From: Pseudomonadota bacterium
GTDB lineage: Bacteria; Pseudomonadota; Gammaproteobacteria; Burkholderiales; Ferrovaceae
Length of the DNA: 19,614 nt
Direction of reading: 5' to 3'
Assembly (NCBI GenBank): GCA_021828575.1
Contig: JAJZEL010000103.1
Coordinates: 1 to 19,614 of the forward strand
Made by a program: the position numbers and the translations under genes
Notes under the pieces: model-generated
The model's database searches: none
What the model was told of the DNA's origin: nothing
Seen by the model: only the letters and a program-made list of their open reading frames with translations
Part shown: positions 1 to 6,881 of the stretch, in pieces
Layout: every line of letters starts with the position of its first letter
Numbering within the stretch: the stretch's first letter is position 1

Positions 1-638
1 AGTCTGCAAGTTCTGCCCAGCCATTGTTCACGGCGATCCAGCATGGATTCGAGCAGCGTCTGGAATCTCGGAATGGAATTGTCGAAATGCGGAAGCACCC
101 GGGCCAGTGCATCGGCTACTTCACCTTCTTCTTCAAGTTCTTCCATCACGCTGCTGATGGCACGTTGATATAAGGGAAATGCATCAGACAATACGCCGGG
201 TTGTCCGCCAAACCGAGACAACAAGGGCATTTGCCGGGCCAACCGGGCACAGAGGGCGTCGAGCGTAGTGACTTGGAGGCGATGGGGGTGATCCAGCAGA
301 TTCCACTCTCGTTCACGATTTCTGGTCAGAACTTGCAGACTCAATTGGTGAGTGACCTGTTTGTGGGCTTCGTCAGGAAGTGAACCCTGTGCTGCCCGGG
401 TCAGGCTGGTGGTAATGCGCTCACGCATTTCTGCGGCTGCTCGTTGGGTGAACGTGAGGGCCACCACTTCTTCAGGGTCATTCGCGTGTGCCAGCAGGGC
501 CAAAAAGCGTTGGGTGAGCAATTCGGTTTTTCCAGCACCAGCCGGGGCTTCGACGATGAATGATTGTGCCGGATCAATGGCGAGGCGACGATGGGCTGCA
601 TCAAGCGCCAGAAGGTCGGGATGGGTGTGGTCATTCAT
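1..638 (-). CDS. AddA/UvrD-type (RecB-like) superfamily 1 DNA helicase, N-terminal part, cut by window edge
   Basis: This open frame starts at the ATG at 638 and runs without a stop off the left edge, giving 212 codons. The predicted protein is the N-terminal half of helicase domain 1A of a UvrD/RecB/AddA-type ATP-dependent helicase, which would unwind DNA ends in double-strand-break repair. Walker A is APAGAGKTEL at residues 31-40 (K37, T38). Motif Ia is LTFTQRAAAEMRERI at 61-75. A motif Ic-like stretch, TTLDALCARLARQMP, is at 124-138. The ATG lies inside the end of the upstream nuclease gene (8-bp overlap, ATGAATGA), which argues for translational coupling and for one two-subunit enzyme. 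The C-terminal half, including any nuclease domain, lies outside the window, so AddA versus another UvrD-family partner cannot be settled here. The family call is firm; the subunit name is inferred from the partner gene. Confidence 0.9.
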   Translation of the reverse strand, partial: MNDHTHPDLLALDAAHRRLAIDPAQSFIVEAPAGAGKTELLTQRFLALLAHANDPEEVVALTFTQRAAAEMRERITTSLTRAAQGSLPDEAHKQVTHQLSLQVLTRNREREWNLLDHPHRLQVTTLDALCARLARQMPLLSRFGGQPGVLSDAFPLYQRAISSVMEELEEEGEVADALARVLPHFDNSIPRFQTLLESMLDRREQWLGRTCR

Positions 639-3345
639 CGAGTTTCCCCATTTGCTGGCGACGTTCTGCCAGACGCAGCAGGGGCAACACCTCGCAGTAT
701 TCCAGGTCCCTTTCATTTTCAAAGCGGACACCTGCCATGCCAGATCCGAATTCCTCGGCCAGCCTGGAAAGGCTGGTCTGCCAGAAACCCAGTAATGCGT
801 TCCAGTCCGGAAATGTGGAAGCTGAAAAATCCTTGAGAGCCTTGCCTTCGCCAAGTGTCGTGATTCCGTTCATCGCATCTTTCAGGCAACCCAACCCCAT
901 GAACTTGCATTCGTCCCGTCTGACCTGGGCCAATGCCAGTATGGATACAGGACCTTCCTCCGGAGCTGCGCTGATGGCGTACAGCGGCAACTGCGGCTCA
1001 TGAAGACGCTCCCTGGCCCATTGGGTGTAGGAGGGAGAGCGCCCTGTCTTATAATCCATGATCACAAGTTGCCCGGATGAGAGTCGGTCGATGCGATCCA
1101 CCTGAAGTTGCAATTCCAGTTTTTCCAGCATGAAGGTTTTGCGCCTTTCACAGTCGAGGACCTCGAAGGGTTCAGGCCGTTTGAGTTCGAGCTCTAGCCA
1201 TTGCGAAAGAAGGCCCAGTAATCGGGATTGTTCCAGAGAAAGCAGGCGATTTGGCAGAGGTGGGCGTTTGGCATATGTGCTGAAGGTGTTCAATGCGTCT
1301 TCCACGACGCGCCTTATCAGGATATTCAACTGTTCCGATGTCTGAAGTTGCAAAGCCGCTGATGTGCGCAGTTCACGCCACAGGAGTTCAAGGACCTTAT
1401 GGGTCAGTTTCCCGCGGTCCGTGTTGTCTGGTGCGGCGACGGGTTCTTTCAGCTGACTGGCATGCAACCGGTATTGATAGTAAGCCCAGGCAGGGCAGAT
1501 GGCCTGAGCCCTGATCAGGCTTGTTCCCCCTTTTACGGGAGTGCCTTCAGGGACGGGGGGTGCCCAGACATCTTCCAGATATTCCAGATGGGTAGCCGAG
1601 GCCTGCAGCGCCAGGTCGGTCCAATGAGGAAACACTTGGGTAGATTGAAGGGGGGCAGGATCATGGCCGGTGAGCAGCGGGCTTTTTTGCCATTGGTGCC
1701 CGTCTTCGTCAGCCGGCCAGGACAGCACTACTTCCCTGGCGCTTTGGCACAGTCGTTGATACACCTTTTTTGCAAAGACCAGTTGTATACCCGGACTGGC
1801 GTTTGGTGTACCTGATCGGCGCTGCCATTCGGCTGGAAGGAGTGGATTGAGACGCATGGGGGGAGGCCAGGTGTTGCTGGACATGCCCACTACCCACAAG
1901 GCATCGAATTCAAGCCCGCCTGCTTCAAGCAGGCCCATGACCTGCAGGGAAGGGTGGCCTGTGGTTTCGGGCTGGAAGATGCGTTCGTGGCATAGTCTGC
2001 CTAGTTGTGCCAGCGCGGTTGAAGCCTCCATGCGGTTTACAAGGGGGTCCAGCAGGGACAGCCTGTTGATTTCCTCGAGGAATGCCTGGCGGGTCTGGAA
2101 GTCATGGCTTGAAAGGGAATATTCGCTTAGCCACCCTGACGAAGCCAGTTGTTCCATGAAGGCTCTGGCCCAGTCAGAAGGGGTTCGTGCCTTGCGGAAT
2201 GCCTGTTGTCCTGCAATGAGGTTCTCCACGTGCTTAGCCAGATGAGAGGGCTCAGGGTCAAGATGGCGGATCAATTGAAGCCACTGGGACAATGACGGTT
2301 GTGGTGGTAGATGACCTGCGCGCATGCGCAGGTCAAGTACGGTTCTGGAAGTGTGTTCATGGTGCCACGAGGACCAGAGCGGATTGTGCAGCAGTGATAA
2401 GAAAGAGGGACCGTTGGTCGTGTGATGGCACAAAAGATCCAGCAACTGGAAGGCTGTGCCCACCAGCAGGTGCTCATCCAATGGAACCCCGAGGCTGATG
2501 TTGAAGGGCCTTGCCAGCTCTGCCTGTCCCGGTCGCAGGCTTTCGGGAACGAAGACATCGTCCAGCGTATCCTTCACCAGATGTCGCCATGATCCCAAGT
2601 CCGGCACCACGATGGCCAGTTTTTCCGTGGGAGCGCGTGAGAGTCGCTCGCGTGCCCAATGCGCAGCTGCCAGAAGCTCGGATTCGCGATCTGGAAATGA
2701 ATGGACAGACAGATGAGATGAATAGGCAGGAGAGGAAATTTCACCCAGCCGGACACCTCTTGAGGTCAATATGTCCTGCAACTGTTTTTCAAGCGGAGTG
2801 TACTGATCGAATCCGGCAAACAGTACTTGTTCGGGCAGTGGGTTTCGACTGCGCAGGCTTTGTACCACCTGTTTGTGTCGGGCGGCACGATCCACCAGTC
2901 CCCGCTTCCGACACTGTTCCATGAACTGCTTGCGCCATGCCACAAAATGCCGTGTTTCTGTGGACCATGTAGCAGATTCGGTGGGGAAGTCCCAGCCAGT
3001 GGCTATGGCATGGGCTTCCGAAGCAGTCTCTGCAAGTGAAGAAATGTTAAACAGGGCATCGAGTTCACTGGTAGCCAGAGATTCGCGGATAACCCGCTCC
3101 CAGAGCCAGTGTTCCTGCAACGGAGTCATGGGGGTAACGGTGTTTTCCCCGAGAAGCAGGGACTCTTCCCCCAGTTGATCCAGCCATTGACCCACAGTGA
3201 GGGCATTCAAGGCTGTCCAACGGGAAAGGTGTTGCTGTTGCAGTGCGTCGTACTTGGTTTTCAGCACCTGAGCCAAGCGGCTCGTGGCGCAGAGCACCAG
3301 GGGAGATTCGAGGGCGTGCAACCCGGGCAGATCCACCCGATGCAT
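631..3345 (-). CDS. AddB-like PD-(D/E)XK nuclease / inactivated-helicase subunit of an ATP-dependent exonuclease
   Basis: The 904-residue protein resembles the AddB-like 'probable DNA repair protein' family that pairs with a UvrD-type helicase in beta- and gammaproteobacteria. No Walker A is visible in the N-terminal region, as expected for the inactivated helicase of AddB-type subunits. A family-typical segment with GLEFDALWVVGMSSNTWPP lies at about 477-495. The C-terminal RecB-type nuclease shows H649 (RGKLTHKVLE), VDRID at 749-753 and MDYKTG at 763-768, so D750/D753, D764 and K766 are the likely metal-binding and catalytic residues. AddB proteins often hold an iron-sulfur cluster with one Cys before and three after the nuclease. 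Here C617 (ICPAW) and C884 (LEYCEVLPLLR) remain, but the other two expected positions look like Leu. The start has a GAGGG-like ribosome site. It lies 32 bp after the membrane-protein gene and overlaps the helicase gene by 8 bp. Family certain, exact subunit name likely. Confidence 0.88.
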   Translation of the reverse strand: MHRVDLPGLHALESPLVLCATSRLAQVLKTKYDALQQQHLSRWTALNALTVGQWLDQLGEESLLLGENTVTPMTPLQEHWLWERVIRESLATSELDALFNISSLAETASEAHAIATGWDFPTESATWSTETRHFVAWRKQFMEQCRKRGLVDRAARHKQVVQSLRSRNPLPEQVLFAGFDQYTPLEKQLQDILTSRGVRLGEISSPAYSSHLSVHSFPDRESELLAAAHWARERLSRAPTEKLAIVVPDLGSWRHLVKDTLDDVFVPESLRPGQAELARPFNISLGVPLDEHLLVGTAFQLLDLLCHHTTNGPSFLSLLHNPLWSSWHHEHTSRTVLDLRMRAGHLPPQPSLSQWLQLIRHLDPEPSHLAKHVENLIAGQQAFRKARTPSDWARAFMEQLASSGWLSEYSLSSHDFQTRQAFLEEINRLSLLDPLVNRMEASTALAQLGRLCHERIFQPETTGHPSLQVMGLLEAGGLEFDALWVVGMSSNTWPPPMRLNPLLPAEWQRRSGTPNASPGIQLVFAKKVYQRLCQSAREVVLSWPADEDGHQWQKSPLLTGHDPAPLQSTQVFPHWTDLALQASATHLEYLEDVWAPPVPEGTPVKGGTSLIRAQAICPAWAYYQYRLHASQLKEPVAAPDNTDRGKLTHKVLELLWRELRTSAALQLQTSEQLNILIRRVVEDALNTFSTYAKRPPLPNRLLSLEQSRLLGLLSQWLELELKRPEPFEVLDCERRKTFMLEKLELQLQVDRIDRLSSGQLVIMDYKTGRSPSYTQWARERLHEPQLPLYAISAAPEEGPVSILALAQVRRDECKFMGLGCLKDAMNGITTLGEGKALKDFSASTFPDWNALLGFWQTSLSRLAEEFGSGMAGVRFENERDLEYCEVLPLLRLAERRQQMGKLDE

Positions 3346-3362
3346 GATGCCCTCTGCTCCAG

Positions 3363-3380
3363 AAAAACCGAGACGGTTTA
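3363..3380 (-). terminator. Weak hairpin with T-run just after the membrane-protein gene
   Basis: Read on the minus strand, the sequence overlapping the stop codon of the membrane-protein gene is AAACCG-TCT-CGGTTT followed by TTCT. This is a 6-bp stem with a 3-base loop and a short T-run. It resembles a weak intrinsic terminator that could lower expression of the downstream nuclease and helicase genes without fully separating them. The stem is short and partly A/T, so it may also be chance. Confidence 0.35.
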
Positions 3381-3965
3381 CAGTCCCCCGTGTTGTTGGG
3401 CCACCATGCAGAAGATGACAGGGATGGACAACAGGGTGTTGATGCGGGATGTGAGCATGGCCGTACGGGCAGCTTTGGCTTTTTCAGCAATTTCCACTGG
3501 AACCATGCCCAGGGCTTTTTTCTGGTTGGGCCAGATGATGAACCAGACATTGAAAGCCATGATCAGACCCATCCACATGCCCAGTCCGATGGGAGTGAAA
3601 GGAGGCTGCAGGGCCAGGGCCAGCATGATGTAGCCATTCATGGAGGCCAGACCGAGACCCATGATGACGGTCAGCAGGGCCGCCCAGCGAAACCAGAAGA
3701 GGGCGGCAGGGGCAATGACCTTGGATATGGCTGGTTTTTGGTCATCCGGGATCTTGGACATGGAAGGGATCTGGACAAAATTGAAATACCACAGCAGACC
3801 GATCCACATGATGGCCACCGTGACATGCAGCCAGCGGAAAGCAAATGTCCACCATGCCGGCGAGGAATACTCCACATGGTTACCTCCCACCACCACGAGG
3901 ATGATCAGCAGCAGGGTGAAACCTGCGGCAACGGTGCGGCCCAGTGACTGAAGAATGAAACCCAT
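3378..3965 (-). CDS. Stand-alone urate-oxidase N-terminal-type (PuuD membrane domain) integral membrane protein
   Basis: The 195-residue protein is strongly hydrophobic, with probable membrane helices near residues 10-28, 40-62, 85-107, 125-146 and 176-190. The stretches WLHVTVAIMWIGLLWYFNFV (45-64) and FNVWFIIWPNQKK (138-150) match, from memory, the membrane domain of the urate oxidase N-terminal family (PuuD type). H47 inside a helix is a plausible heme-ligand candidate. Full PuuD proteins are about twice as long and carry a C-terminal cytochrome c domain; no CxxCH motif is present here, so urate oxidation should not be assumed. The start is set by a good AAGGAG six bases upstream of the ATG. 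It is the first gene of a probable operon with the AddAB-like genes, but no functional link is visible. Family likely, function unknown. Confidence 0.75.
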   Translation of the reverse strand: MGFILQSLGRTVAAGFTLLLIILVVVGGNHVEYSSPAWWTFAFRWLHVTVAIMWIGLLWYFNFVQIPSMSKIPDDQKPAISKVIAPAALFWFRWAALLTVIMGLGLASMNGYIMLALALQPPFTPIGLGMWMGLIMAFNVWFIIWPNQKKALGMVPVEIAEKAKAARTAMLTSRINTLLSIPVIFCMVAQQHGGL

Positions 3966-3971
3966 GTAAAT

Positions 3972-3977
3972 CTCCTT
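3972..3977 (-). promoter_or_regulatory. Ribosome binding site of the membrane-protein gene
   Basis: On the minus strand AAGGAG stands 6 bases before the ATG at 3965, which fixes the start of the PuuD-domain protein. Confidence 0.7.
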
Positions 3978-4034
3978 GAGGATGCAGACAGAAACAAAAC
4001 AAACGACGCCTGAATGGGGCGCTTCATACTGAGA

Positions 4035-4043
4035 AAGATACCA
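4035..4043 (-). promoter_or_regulatory. Candidate extended -10 for the membrane-protein operon
   Basis: On the minus strand TGGTATCTT reads as an extended -10 (TGn plus TATCTT) about 70 bases before the start codon at 3965. No good -35 is visible at the usual distance, which is tolerable for an extended -10. This is a candidate only. Confidence 0.3.
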
Positions 4044-4093
4044 TAAAGTGCTGTCCGGAGAAATTAACCCACTCCCAAAGGTTTTTTATTTTA

Positions 4094-4121
4094 TTGAAAA
4101 CAAAAGAAAATATTTTATTTT
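4094..4121 (+). promoter_or_regulatory. Candidate sigma-70 promoter for virB8-virB9-virB10
   Basis: TTGAAA at 4094-4099 and TATTTT at 4116-4121 are separated by 16 bases, a plausible -35/-10 pair reading toward virB8. Such a tract offers many chance matches, so the exact position is uncertain. It would leave a leader of about 80 bases. Confidence 0.35.
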
Positions 4122-4197
4122 CCGAGATTAAGCACGAAAGGGTTGTCGCGTTTTTCCGCAGGTCATGAAATGTCTTGCGTGTTGAAATTCATTCCTC

Positions 4198-4210
4198 AGG
4201 TGGGGGGGGC
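4198..4210 (+). promoter_or_regulatory. virB8 ribosome binding site carrying an 8-G run
   Basis: AGGTGG (4198-4203) is a good Shine-Dalgarno, seven bases before the ATG at 4211. It runs straight into eight consecutive G residues (4202-4209). This site decides the start: a longer frame from a TTG at 4175 exists but has no comparable ribosome site. Confidence 0.6.
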
Positions 4211-4942
4211 ATGAAGTTCAGGTTTAGAAAACGTCGCACAGCGGCCATGGATGGTTCTTCGCAAGAAGGCGGGCACCTGCCTCCAGCAGGGACACCTCCC
4301 CAGTTGTTGCCCGGGACAGGAGCACAATGGTTTGAAATCCAGGGCAGTGTGGTTGTGGACCGTAACCGCTGCTTTCTGATCAGCCTGGGGCTGCTTGGTG
4401 TGTTGTTGGTGCTCTGTCTGGCTTTGGTCGAAATGCTTCCTTTGAAAACAGTTGTGCCTTTTGTCCTGGAAAAAGCGGATGAGGGTGCCGTATGGCCTGC
4501 TCCCAGGGCAGCAAGGCATTTTCAGCCAGGTGATCCTGAAAAAAGATATTTCATTGCCCAGTGGGTACGGAACCTGTTGACTCTGGATGCTCACCTGACA
4601 GAACAATCACTGGCCGATGCCTATCGACTGACCCGAGGCAAGGCTACGGTGGAGTTCACAGACTGGATCAGGCGTACGCAACCCCTGAAAGTCCTGAAAC
4701 AGGACCCTACCCTGACGCGGACGGTGTCTATTTCCAGTGTCTCACTGATCCAGGACCAGGTGGCCCTCGTACGGGTGGTGACCGAGAGTCGTAATGTGGG
4801 AAACCCTTTGGCCCGACGGGAAAAATTCATTCTGACACTGGATTTCTCAACAGTGCCTCCGCGAACCGAAGAAGAAGTGCTGGCCAACCCCGTGGGATTG
4901 TTCGTGACCCATTTTCTGGTCAATGACGATCTGGAGAAGTGA
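4211..4942 (+). CDS. virB8: VirB8/TrbF-family type IV secretion inner-membrane protein
   Basis: The 243-residue protein has the VirB8 layout: a short basic, proline-rich cytoplasmic N-terminus, one membrane helix at about 55-76, then a periplasmic domain of about 165 residues with the NTF2-like fold typical of the family. Visible marks are TVVPFVLEKADEG (80-92, the VirB8/TrbF 'PyivE' region), EKRYFIAQWVRNLLTLD (110-126) and the closing NPVGLFVTHFLVNDDLE (226-242). VirB8 is a bitopic assembly factor that links the inner-membrane complex to the VirB9/VirB10 core. The stop codon precedes the virB9 ATG by one base, so the two are co-transcribed and probably coupled. It is the first gene of a three-gene cassette behind an AT-rich region. 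Base composition looks like the neighbours. No other T4SS gene lies within about 4 kb upstream or 12 kb downstream. Confidence 0.85.
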   Translation: MKFRFRKRRTAAMDGSSQEGGHLPPAGTPPQLLPGTGAQWFEIQGSVVVDRNRCFLISLGLLGVLLVLCLALVEMLPLKTVVPFVLEKADEGAVWPAPRAARHFQPGDPEKRYFIAQWVRNLLTLDAHLTEQSLADAYRLTRGKATVEFTDWIRRTQPLKVLKQDPTLTRTVSISSVSLIQDQVALVRVVTESRNVGNPLARREKFILTLDFSTVPPRTEEEVLANPVGLFVTHFLVNDDLEK

Positions 4943-4943
4943 C

Positions 4944-5669
4944 ATGAAGATCGTCAAGAATAAATGCCTCATCTTGCTATCCTGGGTATGGCAGGTTCTG
5001 CATGGAAATCCTGTCATGGCTGCAGACGCTTTCAATCACATGGCACATTTTGACTACGATCCAGGAACCACCTATCTGGTTGAGGCTTCTCCAGGGGTAC
5101 CCACGGACATTGAGCTTGGGCCCGATGAAAAAATGCAGGGCTTTGCCCTTGGCGATACGGTGCAGTGGATGGTGGAAGAACTGCCCGGACATGTGTTCGT
5201 CAAACCGCTCAGGGAAAAATTGTTCACTGCAGGCACGCTGGTTACGAACCGGCGTGTCTACACCCTGGAATTTCGCAGTGTACCTACCAGCGGTCGGTGG
5301 GTGCAGAAGGTGTCGTGGGGCTATGGCGGAGCTTTCCGTGGGGGAGGTTCATCGGGAGGCCCCATGGGTACCTGGCATGACCCATCACCGGAACACATTT
5401 CATCTGCCTTGCTGAACACTGATTACCGCATTGAAGGCGATAGTGATTTTCGGCCTGTTCGTGTCTTCGACGACGGACGGTTTACGTGGATCGAAGTGCA
5501 ATCGCCCCAGGCATTGCCAGCCCTGTTCATGGTGCAGGGTGACCAGGAAATGCTGGTGAATTATCTGGTTCACGGTCATTATTTTCTCGTTCAACGCCTG
5601 ATGCCCGAGATTCTCCTCAGGCTAGGGAAAAATGAAGTACGAATATTCAACAATGGGTACAAACGGTGA
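4944..5669 (+). CDS. virB9: VirB9/TrbG/CagX-family outer-membrane core component of a type IV secretion system
   Basis: The 241-residue protein starts at the ATG at 4944, one base after the virB8 stop, with GGAG seven bases upstream. An in-frame ATG at 4923 lies inside virB8 and has no better ribosome site. A signal peptide is likely: the positive start MKIVKNK, a hydrophobic stretch to about residue 20, and a probable cut near VMA-ADA (24-29). The N-terminal domain (about 35-122) is followed by a Gly-rich linker (126-143) and the C-terminal VirB9 beta domain, which shows VFDDGRFTWIEV (174-185), PALFMV, and an MLVNYLVHGHYFLVQ-to-LRLGKNEVRIFNN end. VirB9 forms the outer-membrane ring with VirB7 and VirB10. 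No VirB7 lipoprotein gene is visible here, so this subunit would need a partner from elsewhere or work without one. It ends 3 bases before virB10. Confidence 0.85.
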   Translation: MKIVKNKCLILLSWVWQVLHGNPVMAADAFNHMAHFDYDPGTTYLVEASPGVPTDIELGPDEKMQGFALGDTVQWMVEELPGHVFVKPLREKLFTAGTLVTNRRVYTLEFRSVPTSGRWVQKVSWGYGGAFRGGGSSGGPMGTWHDPSPEHISSALLNTDYRIEGDSDFRPVRVFDDGRFTWIEVQSPQALPALFMVQGDQEMLVNYLVHGHYFLVQRLMPEILLRLGKNEVRIFNNGYKR

Positions 5670-5672
5670 GTC

Positions 5673-6881
5673 ATGGAACATCCGGTGAAAGGGGTCTGGG
5701 AGGAAGTGGACCAGGGGTGGACAGAGCGCCCTGTGGGTAAAGTACGTCGCAATTTGCACTGGTGGGTGGCTGTTGGGATGGGATTGGGTTTGTTGGCTGG
5801 TTTTCTGGTTCAGAACCTGTTGTTTGAACGAGTCGAGGCCTCTCCTGTACCTCCTTCGTCTCAGGAATCCGGTGATGCACAACACCCTGCACTGGAACCT
5901 TCCATTGCAGAGTTGCATCAGGAACTGCAACGCGAGCAACTGGCCGATCCATCTCCCGTACCCGCGGCACCACTTCCGGTCCCAATGGATGAGGGGAAAT
6001 CCGGGGCCATGGCAGATGTGCAGCGGCTTGCTCATATGGAGGAAGACAAAAAACAGGCCTTGATTGCCAGCAGCCGCATGATTGCCATCAACCGCACCAT
6101 GGCCGGTAATCCTGAACAGGTTGGACCTGATCCCACGCCGGTCGATCATGCCGAACCGGTGTTACCTGCCGGCATTTCCGCCATACCAGCCGGACTGACC
6201 GCTGGTCCGAAAACACCATCTCCTGCGGCCAACTCTGCTTCTGGCAAGGCGAATGATCAGGCACCGGCTGTACCGCTGACTCCTGTCCCCCCCGCCAGTT
6301 CCTGTCTGGTAATGGAAGGGACTTTGATTCCAGCTGTGCTTTTGACGCAGGTCAACAGCGATCTTCCAGGCATGCTGACGGCACAAGTGACGGAAGACGT
6401 TTACGATTCCGTGCATGGGGATTATTTGGCCATCCCGAAGGGCAGTCGTCTCATTGGTGAATATCGTTCACACATCGTGGCCGGGCAAGACCGAATCATG
6501 GCCCTGTTTCACCGATTGATTCTTCCCGGGGGTGAAAGCTTCACCCTGGATCAGATGCAGGCTGCGGACAGTGAAGGACAAACAGGCATGAAGGATCAGG
6601 TGGACAATCGGTTCTGGACGCGTTTTGGAGGGCAGTTCATGACCGCTGGCCTGGCGCGCATTGTGTCGCCTCCTGAGGGTGGTGTCATGGTGTTGGGTGG
6701 GATGGGCAATACATTGGCCACGGATGCAGCCGGGCAGATTCTGGTAAATGCGGCGTCCGTCGGTTTCGCGCAGAGTGCAATGGTTGGTCCGGTCATCATG
6801 ATTCACAAGGGATATCCTTTTGTGATCACGGTTAACCGGGACATGGATTTTTCTTCACTGATGCCGGAAATTCGGCACTAA
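5673..6881 (+). CDS. virB10: VirB10/TrbI-family trans-envelope scaffold of a type IV secretion system
   Basis: The 402-residue protein shows full VirB10 architecture: a cytoplasmic tail, a membrane helix at about 30-50, a long Pro/Ala-rich periplasmic linker (about 52-210), and the conserved C-terminal beta-barrel domain (about 211-402). Marks are MEGTLIPAVLLTQVNSDLPG (214-233), YLAIPKGSRLIGEY (251-264) and RLILPGGESFTLD (281-293). The segment at about 318-365 corresponds in position to the antenna region that crosses the outer membrane in VirB10 proteins. VirB10 spans both membranes and senses ATPase activity, yet no VirB4, VirB11 or VirD4 gene is near. The frame is intact to a TAA, arguing against recent decay. 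A GGTGAG sits only two bases before the ATG, so expression may depend on coupling to virB9. The stop overlaps the stop of the convergent transporter gene. Confidence 0.88.
   Translation: MEHPVKGVWEEVDQGWTERPVGKVRRNLHWWVAVGMGLGLLAGFLVQNLLFERVEASPVPPSSQESGDAQHPALEPSIAELHQELQREQLADPSPVPAAPLPVPMDEGKSGAMADVQRLAHMEEDKKQALIASSRMIAINRTMAGNPEQVGPDPTPVDHAEPVLPAGISAIPAGLTAGPKTPSPAANSASGKANDQAPAVPLTPVPPASSCLVMEGTLIPAVLLTQVNSDLPGMLTAQVTEDVYDSVHGDYLAIPKGSRLIGEYRSHIVAGQDRIMALFHRLILPGGESFTLDQMQAADSEGQTGMKDQVDNRFWTRFGGQFMTAGLARIVSPPEGGVMVLGGMGNTLATDAAGQILVNAASVGFAQSAMVGPVIMIHKGYPFVITVNRDMDFSSLMPEIRH

Larger units (their letters stand above)
3966..4210. promoter_or_regulatory. AT-rich divergent intergenic region between the membrane-protein gene and virB8
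   Basis: This is the longest gene-free stretch in the window (245 bp) and must hold the promoters for both flanking genes, which diverge. The part at 4081-4135 is almost purely A and T in a window of about 55% GC. It contains the palindrome AAAATATTTT (4107-4116) and two copies of TTTTATTTT (from about 4084 and 4113). No convincing coding frame, lipobox or transfer-RNA fold is seen. Confidence 0.6.

Noticed and set aside
352..1003. Overlapping plus-strand open frames near the left edge
   Set aside because: They lie opposite the AddA-like helicase and AddB-like nuclease genes and show no domain or ribosome site.
4175..4210. TTG start giving virB8 twelve more residues
   Set aside because: The ATG at 4211 has a good AGGTGG at proper spacing, and the extra residues include a Gly run encoded by the G tract with no family similarity.
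3966..4210. Small lipoprotein gene (VirB7) upstream of virB8
   Set aside because: No short frame with a signal peptide and lipobox cysteine is visible on the plus strand in this gap, and there is no room between the three virB genes.
6287..6293. Run of seven C in virB10 just before the C-terminal domain as a phase-variation switch
   Set aside because: Runs of seven C also occur in aceE (11204-11210) and in the transporter gene (near 7832), so this length is ordinary here.
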